64,000 nucleotides of DNA, from the NCBI RefSeq assembly GCF_021155765.1, contig NC_060105.1, positions 6,012,001-6,076,000 on the forward strand, in the 5' to 3' direction. The stretch's first letter is position 1. Every line of letters starts with the position of its first letter. A model generated the notes under the pieces. It searched no databases and was not told the origin of the DNA. It saw nothing but the letters and a program-made list of their open reading frames with translations. The stretch is from Diprion similis (Eukaryota; Arthropoda; Insecta; Hymenoptera; Diprionidae). The position numbers and the translations under genes are program-made. Shown here piece after piece: positions 46,036 through 58,900 of the stretch.

Positions 46036-46581
46036 TTTATTTTAATGGCTCAACATCCAGAGCATAACAATAATAATAATAATTTAAGCTCGTCAAGTTT
46101 CAGCGAGTGGAAAGAATCGTTTCGGATTGGCATTACGACTGTTTGAAGTTTTTTTCCCCCACACTTTTCTTGTACCATCTTGCTGCTCGATTTAACCACT
46201 TCTTCATTTTGCTTTCAATCTGAACGATATATAGCACATCTGGATATTATATCGGTATCGGTTTCCTTCTGCTCTCTCGATAAACTTGGCGTGAAATTTA
46301 ATTAGACGAGCATCAATCAGCCGGACTTTACACGCATCGAATGACGCGCGAAACTCCAATAAACCGAAACCGGATTCCGCACTTTCCCCCGGTCTCTATC
46401 CGTTTTCACGAACTGACCACCGTTGTCGCGGATCGGGCTCAAATAATTTTCCACCTCTTGAAACAACTCGCGGCTACGGAGTCCAGTATATCCAATTTCA
46501 CGGCGGATGAATTTCGCTTTAATCCCTGAGTGAGAATCTCCGCAAGGACGACGTTGTCGCTTTGGAATGCTTGGCTGATCG

Positions 46582-49500
46582 TCAAGTGATCAGGTCAAAG
46601 TTCACCTCCCCCATGTATCGGGCGAGTTCCGAACCGGTGAATTCCGTCTCGTCCAGATCCTGCAGACTGGAATTACTTATCGTGTTCGCGCTCTCTATGC
46701 TCGCCTCGCTCCTCAACCTGGGTGGCGCGCTAGCAACTTCCGGTCTCACTTTAGGCCTGGTGTTCTTCACATCCGAGGCGAACAATCCTCTCGTTCCGAA
46801 CCGTAGTCTGTCCGCCAGAATACCTGGAGGGAAAAAAACCGCTCAAGTTTTGATTCTAATAGTCGCAAATTCGCGTCTACGACACACAGAATCCACATTT
46901 AGAGAAACTGTGGATTAAAATACCGAACGACCCGAGCATCAAAAGCTTAGATCAAAGATTGGAGATCAAACCACTCACCAAGAACCACGGTTTTCTGAGA
47001 TCGCGGATTCGTTTCCATCGAGTGTTCCTGTGGAACACGATGCTCGAAATTGAAGGCCGCGTTGTTGTTGCCCTCGTTGCAGAGCTTCTTGCTGACCGAC
47101 GTGGTCATCGTGACTTGACTAGAATCCGAGGATCCTCTGGAGATACTTTTTTTAATATCGTTGCGGAACACTCCTTTCGACTCCTTTGAATTCCCCGTCA
47201 TCCTTTCCGGGGATCCTTCTACCCCCAGTTCGACAGTTTCTCTTTTGAAAATCCCCTCGACTCCGCCATCAGCCACGTCTAAGGCTACCTGGTGTTGCAA
47301 CGCTGGTCGTTGCACCTCCTCGCTTACGGAAACCGATCCTGACTGCCGATAATTCGCATCACAGTGTCGATAATCGCAGACTCGCGTCGCACGACGTGAC
47401 AATGCACTGTAAGTTGGTCTTCGCGGGCTGCTTTTCCACTGAGATTTTCTTCGGCCGCAATGCTGGGACAGCATCGTCTGCGAATTAATTTTCTTTAATT
47501 TTACTTGATATGTTCAAAAAACTGATGCTCAAACGCATAAGGACGCGTAAAAATTTTAGTAGATACATAAATAAAGAAGTAAATTGACGAGAAGAATAGA
47601 CAAGGGTTGAACTTAAATTTCCGTTATTTTACGTTATTATTCGAATATCCACACTTATGTTGAGACTTCTGGTACACACAAACATATTAAGTCTCTGACA
47701 AAAAATAGCCACCAATAAATTCGTGCGGGACAAGAGTCATTTTTTTGTGATTCAAAGTGGTCAGCAAAAAAGAATATATCAATAACAACCTTGATAGTTA
47801 TTGTGGATTTCAAATGCCGGAAGAAACAAAATCAAGTAAAGGTGTACTTGAGGTTCAAATCAATCCCAACCTTATATAGAGTTTGATCTTTATAGATACC
47901 TTAAACGCTTCTCGAAACTTGTTGGACATGATGTTGTATAGGAGTGGATTAATCGTCGTCGAGAGATAGTAGAATATCCCCGAAACGTAGGTTAGGGTTG
48001 TGTAGACAGTGACTAAAACGGGATGATGTTCCTCCTGGCTCGCACCTTGGGCGTAAACAGCCAGCAGCCTTTGCGCGTGGAAAGGCGCCCAGCAGATGAA
48101 AAAAGCGACGACGACTGCCACTGTGAAAACATCGAGATTAAATCACGCGGATGTGGCGGGAGAAAAAAAGTTCGTGAGCTGCCCGCAATATCCGGAATCG
48201 AGGATTAAATCTGGAAATAAGAATCAAATCGACCTAAAAGCAACAAGGAAGTGTCGCGATTCGTCGGTAGCTTGCCATTGACGTCGACTTAAAATTAGTC
48301 CGTACGCTTTCATATTTAAATTCGAGCGCTGGCGTAAGCGACGGGACTTCTCTCAATTATGGTTTTCAATTGTAGAACGTCGATGATCGAGTATCGAGTG
48401 ATTACTTAATTTTTAAAGTTATTCGATTTTGCATCAGCCAAATATGGTGGAACTTTATCTCATAACATCTTCATTTTTTTCGTCAACAACGTGAAACGAA
48501 TTGCTTTTTTCACTAAGCCGATCGATCCAATCTAAGCGTGTTTCCTCAATTTGTCAAAGTCAAGTTAAACCGGCGCACTTGAAAGCATTCAAATGAAACA
48601 AAGCAATCCTCGTTGGCCTAGAGAATTTGTTTACGGACTTATCTTATCTCATTGTGCGATACCGCATAGTTGGGGAGTTCTTCGATCCGGATATCATTCG
48701 TCGGCAAGCAATCCTCGGTGGTACACCTATATCAACGGCTTTCGCATTCGGAGAAAAGATTTGCTGCATTGGTAGTCAGACAGGCATCACGTATCAGTGC
48801 GGAAACACGTTTTCGTCTCTTGATCCACTTTGTCGAGGAAGCCGAGGTCGCAAGGGAGGACGGAACGCTGGAAAATCCGGACTTCCGGCTTCGTGGAATT
48901 GTTTTTCTTTCCTCATCCAAAGGGAAGACTCGCGCAAAAAGTATGAACACCGAAACGCCCCTTTTTTTCACCGGTGTCGGGTATATTACGTAGATCGTGG
49001 TGCCAATTTTGCCTGAGAATATGCAAATACGGTTTACCCCATGTAGATATGATGGTGAAATTTACTTTCAATCATCTTGCCTGTGCACATATTATGGTCC
49101 GCGACTTTTCTCATCGTTACATAGTAATTGTCGAAAATTAGTTTCGCAATTACTTCTCTCAGGTCGATTGATTGCCGAAATATTTATTGTAAAAACGTAT
49201 CTTCAGAGCCAATTTCACCCCTCACGTTTCTTCTCTACTTATCGAGTCAGAATGTTTTCCTTTCCCTGTCTTACTCGGTACTCAGCCAACAATAGTCTTC
49301 TCCGCAGAATCTCGACAAAATATTGTGAAATAAATGAAATCAAGATACGATCGCACTTTTGCCTCGATCCTGTTCCCTAAGGGAGTCTCACGTCTTCTTC
49401 GGAATTGTAAAGACGAGCACATCTGTCACTGACATCTGAATCCACCGCCTCAGCGAAACGGAGTAAAATATTTCGGTGGTAGTGAGAGCGTTTCTTAACG

Positions 49501-52500
49501 CCTGCGATTGGTTCAACGAAATACTTTATACTGATTTAATTAATTAACTCGTTGTTCGTCCTTGCGTAAAACGAACTGCAAGGCGCGTAATAAGAATTGA
49601 CAATTAAATGTAAGAACTCGAAGCCAAATGAAAAGGCTGGGTAGAATTTCCAATCTAAAATGCTCTTTCGGTCTGATCATTTTTCTTTCCGACCTTACTA
49701 GACCTTTCGACTCGTGCCACTTCAATCAATTTCACTCACAAAAGTTGAAACGATGTTTGAGAATGATTGAATTTTACACAATTGCTCTTTGGTCATCAAG
49801 AGAGTTTTTTCACTTGAAACGCCGTCTAATGGTGCCATTGACTTCCGCGCCATTTATCAAATTCACAAATTCGATTTGCCACCAATAACGTATTTCGGTA
49901 ACCAGGTGACTCCGTGAATCCATCGTCACTGATCATGACTATACATGCTGCGCCGAATTTTTCTGTCACATTGAATTGCGATTTGTCCGAGTTAAATTGT
50001 CTGCACTCCGCAAATCGAAATTGGTAAACGTGGGTAGAAAAAAAGATCGGATCCTGCGTTAATGGACAAACCACGGATTTGCGGTTATTAGAGGAATCGA
50101 GTTTGAGCTTTATCGGTTGTTTTCAAACTTTGGTCGGCGTGTTTTCGGGGTCGTTTGTAACCTCATCAGACTTGCGTGGGATATCTGAAAGAACTAGAGC
50201 TGCCTAAATCTGGCGGATTACCAACAACGCGGCTTTATATTCCTGTCATTTCTACTTGGCGTCGTGTTTCGTATGACGATGTATAAATTTTTCATAATTT
50301 CCGGTATGATGCAGTTTTTAGAATCGTTGTATTATTCTCGATTTTATTTCGTTGCGATCTGAGAAAAGTTCGCTATTCTGCAAATACGTTTTTAAGGTGA
50401 AAATTTTCACCTCGTTTTTACGCTGCGAGCATGAATCTAAGGTGAATAACGATGCGGGTCTGATGAAATTGTTTTCCTTACGTTTCTGCTTACATAAACT
50501 GAATCCTTGTAATCAAATTTCTCGGAAATAAAAAGTCCGCCCCTGACCCCAAGCGAAAAATGCAACGAATTGGAAACTCTACCGAATTTCAATTTTTTTT
50601 CGGACAAGGTGTTATGGCTTCCAGAAACGTGTCTAATCGTGCCCGAATTGAAATTTACGTACATCTATAAACGTATAAATGTCCCGGTACAGGAATTGAT
50701 TTGTTCAGACGGTAATGTGTTTGCACATTAAACCTAGAAGCGCGGTATTTCTAAATTTACATTCAAGCTGAACGAAGTATTTGAATTCGCTAATTCTGTT
50801 TGAATCAATTCGCAACCAGATGTTCAGATTATTTTCCCACTTCTCATAATTGCCATTTTAAAAGAAGTGGAACTTTTGTCGTTTCCGACAGGTTTTTGTA
50901 CTGCCAGCAATTTTCGAAATATCCTGAAAAGTTTCCGTCGCATCTCCGAAGCGGAAGTTAATTTTTACTGACAAGCGGTGTTTTTACAGGCGGATAAACC
51001 CGCGAAAGAATCTCCTCACTTCTTCCCCTGTTTCCAATTACTTCCAATAATGATTATATCCCAAAGCTAAATCATCCACACCGTTTCCTTTGAGTCCCAG
51101 ACTTTTTTTTTCGCTTATTATAAAGCCTTCGCTTTAATTCGATTAGTTACTTTTCCTTGAATTAATTAATATTACACCGTATTCCGTTTAACCGTAAACG
51201 CGCGATCGACAAGTAAGTATCAACTCGTTTGTACCCGTTAAAAGAATCCATTTTTCCACCCGAATTGAGAATAAATATAATTTTTCAGTAAAGCGAAGCA
51301 TACTGTGTTCGACGATAGTTTTTCGTTTATTCTTTCTTTTTCATCCATACCGATAAGAAAAATTCGAGTCAAGCAAAGCATTTCGCTGTCATTGATTAAC
51401 GCCAATTCTCTTTCATTTTACTTAACTTATTCATTCATTTTATGCGTTCGAATTGCGAAACCGACTGTAAATATCACGTCTACTAATCAATTTGTTAATA
51501 AAAAAGCCCGGTAAATTCGGGTGTGAAATATCTACCTTTGATTCAAGTCTAATTAATGAAAATAATAAGTCTATACGGCAACGTAACGAACTTTTACGCT
51601 ACACACTACACGAAAAACTTAAAAATTCATTGTATTTCCGCGGAGTGATACAATTTCTCGTTACCGAAACACTGTCGACACTGTCCAGGCTTACAGCTGT
51701 GGTCGAGGAAAGTTTAACAGCACTTGAAAAATTTCGCAATGGGAACTATCTAGTTGAGAGAATATGTGCGGAGTATATCGGGCGGAAAATGTTGTCAGCT
51801 TCGAGCCGTAACTTTTAAATTATTACCCCAACCTTGCTTTCGTCGCGGCAATAACCGAAGTATGCGATTTTGACAACCCTAAAGTACTTAAGCGTTGACG
51901 GCGGCGCTGCACGCGACGGATTTAACTGATTGCGAGGACAATTATTAGCGCTTTATACAATGCTTATTGTTAACACATGCCATACCAACAGTTACACCGT
52001 GATTGGTTAGAGTGTCGTGTCGCGGATTTTGTCGTTCCAATTATTGTAGTCCCAGTGTACAAAAATATACGCTCGAATCGTCGCAAAGCAGAATTTGATC
52101 AATCGATCTTCACTTTATCGGTGAAATTGTTGAACCGTTTTTTTTTTTTTTTTTTTTTTTTTTTTCTTGTGAAGTGATTTGATCGAGATCGAATTTATAA
52201 ATAGTTTATCCAACGCGCTCGAAAGCCATCAAAAATGCCATTTAAAATTTTTTTCAAGATGTAACGTCAGATTAAACAGCACTTGTTGCGCTTTACGATG
52301 ACTTACGTGTGCACGAATTTCTGCTTCGAGTCGTAAATTAAACCTCTAGCTTATCTTCAGCTATAGCTAAAGATTCACCCGGGAATAGAAATTCTGGAGA
52401 CAATCGATCTCTCTCCCAGCAGCCTAAAGTTCTCTCAATCACCCCGCTATGTTGCTAGTACCTCACCGTCTTGCTGTTGACAGGTTAAGGGTGGCTAAAG

Positions 52501-55500
52501 TCTTCTGTTTTCTTGGCGTCAAACGTCATTGGAAATTAACGGCGTTAAAAAAAATTCCAATTCCCTGTGTATTTTCATTTTATTTCTATTTTTTATAGAC
52601 TTGTTTGCGTCGTTGAATTAACTGACAAAAAGTCCGAAATTGAATTCCATCGAATGTTGTCGACGGTTCGATGGGGCAAAGCTGTTTGGACAGACGGAAA
52701 AAATCCCCCTAGTTTTTCGCCTCGAGGCCCGCGTTGCGGTTGCACAAATCCAGTGCTCCTAATTCGTATTTACTGCCCGATGCTCAATAGATCAGTATTA
52801 GTCGGTATAAAGCTTGGTGCAGGTTGGAATTGATCAAGTATTACACTAATACTGATTAAGTTCTAAACCTTCGGCGGTTTCCGCTTTTTATGTTCAGGGT
52901 TTTCGTTACAATTGGGACATTCGGAGACGGACAAATTCGCCCCTAGAAACCGTCAATGCGGCAAAAACACCCAATAACCGATGATTTATTGGTCACGTTT
53001 ACGATTCTCGCAAACAAATATGCGGGCCGCATTATTCTCGTTTCTCCTTTCTCGTCGCACGTTGTGGCACGCTAACAATGATATGCTCCACGGAATTTTT
53101 ACCTGCTCGACGGTTCAGATATGAATAAGACATAAGCTTCGTTTCTGAATAATTAAATGCCCTAACGATCGGAGTAAAGCTAGTTTTTTTTTTCTTCTAT
53201 CTTTCTTTCTATCTCTTCTTTTTTTCTCAACGTTATTCCTAATCCAGTAGTTATGAATTTTTTCCCAGCTTTGTGAAATGAAGTGATCTACTTAGCCGTT
53301 TTAATCAAATCCCTCTCCAGATTGCACAAACACCTGTATATCATAGAAAGAGAGTAAATTTTTTTACGAATAAATAACACCAGCAAGTGCAGTTATAAAC
53401 ATGAAATTTTTCACCCCCATGTATCAGGTGAAATGAAACGATAATTTACGCATCTTATTGGATGTGATCTGAAAATTATCGTCGGCCTCACTATCTACAA
53501 TATTTCATATCGTCAGATTGCCGTCACGGTAACAAGTTTCATTTCATCGGCATTGTATTCCGCTGCGGCAGTGTTGCTGGAAATCGATCGCGATTTACAA
53601 TTTTCTGGGTCAAAGTCGTGTGTGCTTTACACTCGTTCTGTCTATTGTGATAAAAATTACGTCATGAGGTCAATTGGCTAGAATTGGTGATTGATTGATC
53701 ACGATTAAAAAGAAGAACGCGCGTTTCCGCCTGGCCGGCAATTTCGTTGACGACGGAATGGAGATGGATTAGGGATCTTTCTGCATTTCTTTCTTATTCG
53801 ATTTTCGTTTCCTATTTGACTTCCTATTGTCAACACTTTTTTGGGTCAATTGCGATCAGCCAATATTTACGCCCGATATAAATTGTGCCTACAAACTTTT
53901 GCCCTGATTGCAATTCACCGACGATATAATATATCACATTGCGTAATATATTACGTTAGCAGGAAAATTGTATCTAAAACTTCAACTAATCAGACTCAGA
54001 TTCCCCCTTCGGTAACGAATTATTATTACTTTCTGTTACTTCCTCAGTTGCGAATCTTTTCTACGTGCCCAGGCCAATTTGGTGGCACATAAAACACCGC
54101 GAGGATGTTTGTGCAGAGACTCGCGATTATCGGTTCCTGCTGTATTTCCGGCAAATGATGTGAAAAGCTAGTCCAGTACCGTACGATCAATTTTTCATTC
54201 TCTCTTCTTGTTCAACCGAATAAACGTAAGTCATGTATCATCCTCAATTAGGGTGTCATCTTCTGTCACATCTGAAATACTGCAGCAATCTTCTTATTTC
54301 TCGCTACTATCGTAAAAATATGCAATCTTGTAAATTAACTTTTCGTAGAATCGCGATTCGTAATTAAATTTGGCTAATACTTGTACGTGTGATATTTGAA
54401 TTGCTAATGATTGTCTCATTTATTTTTTAATATCATTCATGTCATCCAAGGTAATCAACGAACGATATTTTGTCCATCGAATGTAAACTCATCGAGCCGA
54501 ATACCCTTTTCGCATAATTTTTAGGAGGTGTGCAATTTCACGGTAAGAATTGAACCTCCCTCTCGATCGATAAGGTGAACTAATCTCGCAAAGGTTCATT
54601 CGTGATTCGGTGCCCCCTGAATATTCACAAGAATCTGATTTACAATGCATAAGTGCCTTGAAGACGAATTCAAGCAGGATTAGAAAACGAGCAAACGTTG
54701 TCGGGTAATACGTGCACCTGTCTGAAGTTGAGCAACTCATTTCACATGCAGGCGTCGCGCGGTTCTTGACATCAAAAACACACACGCACACGTGACTCCC
54801 ACGTGAATATGGGTAGTGGATAATTGACAATAAGTATTTGGTCCATTTTTACGTTATTCGTATGATGCTCTGCACTCTGTGCTTTGATGATAATGTTAAT
54901 TTGCCGGCAATCGTTGAAAGTCGCAATATATTTCGAAGAAACTCAAGATCCTGAGAAATAAAATCAGAGAACCGACCGAAACTTGGAATCATTCGTGTAC
55001 CGAAAAGCGAAAACTTATTTATTTCGTCACAACTGTTGAACTGAATACTGTAATTAATTCTGAATGTTGAAAAAAGCTCAAGCATTAATTAAAACTCCCC
55101 GATTTCGACTATCGATGCAAATCTCTTACCCAGCATTCGTATGACGTTCCGTTGAGCGGCCGTTTTGCCTCTGACACTTTCGCCGTTGTTTATGCTGTTG
55201 GATATCGATGTCCTCTTGACGGCTGTCAAAAGCCGCGATCGTCTGAGCTTGACGCCGATGAGTACGTAGAGGACGGTGATGATGGTCATCGGGACGACGA
55301 AGAACAGCATGGTTGATATTTCGAAGGCATGTTCTAGGATCACCCACTTGACGGTGCACCTCGCGGTTTCCTCTACGGTGGTGCCGTTCTCGTCTTCGCC
55401 GTAAACGATGCCGAACTGAATGGCTTGTGGCACAGCCAAGCCGAGGGCGAAGAGCCAGATCGCCACAACGAACTTGACAGCTCTCGAGAGCTTGGACATT

Positions 55501-55967
55501 GTGTGAGAGACGAAGGGGTGACAAATGGCGACGTATCGTTCGACGGTGAAGGCGGTGATCGTTAGGACGGTCGCGTTGGCCGACGTCTCCGCCGCGAAGC
55601 TCTGTATCGCGCAGAATATCTCACCGAAAACGTACGGGAACTGGGACCAGATGTAGTACATCTCTGGAGGTAAACCAGAGACCAGAAGCAGCAGATCCGA
55701 TATCGCCAGGCTGAAGAGGTAGTAATTGGTCGCGGTGTGCATCGACTTGTTTCTCGCTATTACCACGCAGGTCGAGATGTTGCCGACGACTCCGGTGAGG
55801 AATATTGTCACGTAGATTATCGTTATCGGTATGACGATGTAGAGAGGATCCCTTCGCGAGGGTTCTTCCAGTTTCAAGTACTCGGCGATCCCTCTTGAAT
55901 CGTTGCAAGCCGAATCATTCTCCTCCCTAATCCCACTGCCCGGAAAAACTGTTTCGTTTTCAAACAT
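46582..55967 (-). CDS. PK1-R: Pyrokinin (PK1/PBAN-type) neuropeptide receptor, class A GPCR (599 aa)
   Basis: Coding exons are 55,130-55,967, 47,900-48,120, 46,979-47,477 and 46,582-46,823, joined in phases 1, 0, 1 to 1,800 nt. The first in-frame ATG is at 55,967. Seen: glycosylation sites in the N-terminus (NETV, NDSR); helix 1 with GNISTCVV (about 61-70); TNYYLFSLAISDLLLL (helix 2); Cys119 and Cys204 for the extracellular disulfide; ERY at 143-145; CWAP at 289-292; NPLLY at 337-341. The motif SHTMSKLSRAVKF and the second-loop RCTVKW...EHAFEIST favour pyrokinin over CAPA receptors. The roughly 246-residue cytoplasmic tail has YSALSR and ends in acidic LQDLDETEFTGSELARYM. A minus-strand AATAAA at 46,041-46,036 may end the transcript. 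The family is Gq-coupled and plasma-membrane located, responding to FXPRLamide peptides. Confidence 0.93.
48121..55129 (-). other. 7.0-kb first coding intron of the pyrokinin receptor
   Basis: GTAAGA donor at 55,129 and TTTTCACAG acceptor at 48,121. It separates helices 1-5 from helices 6-7. I see no nested gene; plus-strand frames inside (for example 48,627-49,016 and 51,492-51,818) are unrecognised. It contains a 27-base poly-T at about 52,139-52,165. Confidence 0.85.
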
Positions 55968-58900
55968 TTTCAGTCGATACAAAGACACTGCGAACCGATT
56001 CGTGATCCAATGTCGAACGCGATTCAACCGCTCAGACGTACTTCGTTTATAGGTAGTTTTTCCACTTGTTCGTCGATCATTGATTTACGATCTGGCCGGT
56101 ACAGATGCATCTTGATTTGCCAATTGTCTTTTCTCTGCTATACATGCAGTGTACGCGTCTTCAAGTATTCTTCGGATGCTGTTTGCGCCGCGAAAACCTT
56201 GACCTTGTTTATGCACGCGTTCAATTTCTTCTCAATTAGTTCGTCCTCTCGAGCATGCTGACGATTCTTGATGCCCGATTATCTCGGCATGGATAACGGC
56301 TGAGTGCCGTTGGTATTTCAAACATCCCTGGATCTGGAAACGAAGAAGCAAGAAAAAAGTGTTACTTTCGGAATTATTCTGACCACGATTGATGCCGAAG
56401 TGGGCGACGATTCACCCATCCATCGTTGGGTAACAAGCAACGAAATTCGCGGCGTTTCTTTTATAGGTAATACCCCGACACCCATGTGTAATGATATATC
56501 GCGTGCTCCGAGGAAACGTATAAATCGCCTAAATTGTCGTTGCCGGGTCATCCTCTTCTCTTCTGCTTCGTTTCACGATCGAATCGCTCTCTGGGTGTAA
56601 AAAATTGCTCTAACGACTAACGCATTGATTTCCCCTATCGTCGACGTGCGACATCAATGAGTTTGTTTTTCTTTTTATTCTCTCTCGCTCTTCTCTCTCT
56701 TTCTCAAAAGTACCTTTGCTGTTTACTCAACTGCCTCACTCTCCGTCCGACTGTCCCCATTTTGTACGAATAAAATATGTCAAAAGCCGCGCGCTCCTGA
56801 TCTGTTCTAAAAATCATAATAGCATTGAAGAAACATACTGAACGAATATTTCCACATTCTGAAATGAGGCTACTATAGTCTGCCTATAAATTAAACTGGT
56901 CAGTGGTAGCTTGATATACATAAGTGTATGATTCAGAAGTGAGAGAAAAAACAGATAGTCACAATCTTATTTTTTCCTCTGGGTAACTATCTAAGCAAGA
57001 CAATTCTTTTATTTTTAACTATTGATATACCGATGATTCATTGCTGTTTGTTAAGGCGAAACAAGAAACAAAAAACGCTTGTGAATAATCAAATGAAAAA
57101 TTAAATAAATGAAGGAATGGTATTAAAATCGTAATTAATATTTTTATTCTTTTTTTTTTTTCTATGCTATGAAAATACAACTGACACGCACGCCTCACGG
57201 CTTGACGCTATAGAGAGAGAGAGAGATAAAACGAAAAGGATCTCAAGAGAGGCGCATAGTATAGCCCTGCGCTTAGAGATAGATAGATAGATAGATAGAT
57301 AGATATTATTTATAGAGAGGGAGAGAGAGAGAGAGAAAGTGCTCACGTACTATAGCAAAAGTGTCGTTAGAACTTTTCGGGACGGTCAAATCTTGCACTT
57401 ATTTCTGCCTAGCCCACAACCGCCAAGAGTGCCTAACGCGCGATAAGGAACTTCGTTCTAAAATTGCTTCGACTGTTATACGCGTATAATGGGATTCCTA
57501 GCGTCAAATTTAAACGTTGAATGTATAAAACATAACTCTCGTATATATCGAGCTTGGTATAATTTTCACAGGAAGATAAACGGCGTAACGGAAATCAGCA
57601 TGATTACCGTGTGAATATAGTTATAAGGTGTGGATATATACGTATATATAGATGATGTAAGCGGGCGTAAAATTTTTGGTAGAAAAACAAAAAATGAAGA
57701 AGAAATAAAAACACAAGGTAAAAAAAATGTTGCGCGTCAAATGAAACCATCGATCTTTTCACCGCTCAATTAACATCACTGCTCTGATGCAATCGCGTCG
57801 AGTTTCTTTGGCAATCTGCAGGGTCGTGGATCATGTAGATATAACCAGTCTGTGTTTAAAATATGGTAATAGAGAAGCCTCGAAGGCTCGCTTGTTGATA
57901 AAAGATTATACCCGATAAATCTCCGGTTAAATTCTTTAAAGATTTCCTCCGAGTTCCTCGGTGTGTTTTCTTAATCCTTATCCAACGTGAAATATTAACG
58001 ATTGGCCAATTTTCCAAGGCCGCAAGCCCGCTCTGGCACTCGATGGAAAAACTCCAATACTCATATCATCACGCCGCTTTCATCTCGCCATCCACTGACG
58101 TGATTAAAACACCTGTTTATGTATAAACGCGAACTTTCAACTCTCAACTTTTCACGTATGTATATCCGATAGAGGGTCTCTTGCTACGTTCCACGGTTTT
58201 GAACGGACCCTCAATAATCAAGAAATGATCGCCACGGCACTAGCGCGAAAAAAATCGCGCCCCGTCTCTTTGTTCGGTCACCACCACCTTGGAGTACTGA
58301 TCAAACAACCTCGACCGACGGATCTCGATGCCGAGTTCGATTTGATCGGACTTTTTGGTCGTCCCTGAAGCGCGTGGCCAGCGCATGGGGATCTTGATCT
58401 GGTGGGGGACATGCGATGGGGCTGATTCCCGCCTGCGCCAGCGCAAAACACCATGCCTCGTTTCCTTCGTCGCCGATGCAGCATCCCGAATCATCGGTTC
58501 TCTCCTTATTCGCGCCAAAGTTCGTTTCACGCCTCCGCGGCGTCGTTCAATTTTATAACGAGGAAGTCTAAGAAAGAAGAGAAAAAGACGAAGAGAGAGA
58601 TGAACGTTAAAGTGTAAAGAAGATAGAAAACAAACGAAGAAGAAAAAAAAAATGGAAAAATAAAATAAAATAACATGTAATGAAATAAAAGAAAAATAAC
58701 GAAAGAAACGACAACGGAGATTCAACTCGCTCAAATTAGACGTCCGATAATATAAACCCACGTTGTATACCGAGGCAAGACTCGACGAGGCATTGTGGTA
58801 GCTGAGCGCACCTTGACTTACAACGAAACTCTGTATAAAATTATACTCAACCCGAACTGTAAACGAAATTTTATTTACTTTATACTGAAAAATTGCCTCA

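Noticed and set aside
51492-51818. 108-codon plus-strand ORF in the receptor intron
   Set aside because: It looks somewhat protein-like but begins without an ATG and has no recognised domain or splice context.
55126-55908. Two minus-strand open frames inside the receptor's first exon
   Set aside because: They are alternate frames of the conserved receptor exon, rich in Arg and His as expected for shadows.
55969-56027. Twenty extra N-terminal residues for the receptor
   Set aside because: The open frame continues upstream of the ATG at 55,967, but it would start at a TTG; the ATG gives a normal receptor N-terminus.
58240-58761. 173-codon minus-strand ORF
   Set aside because: Phe/Leu-rich then Arg-rich, low complexity at one end, no recognised domain and no splice or start context; likely chance.
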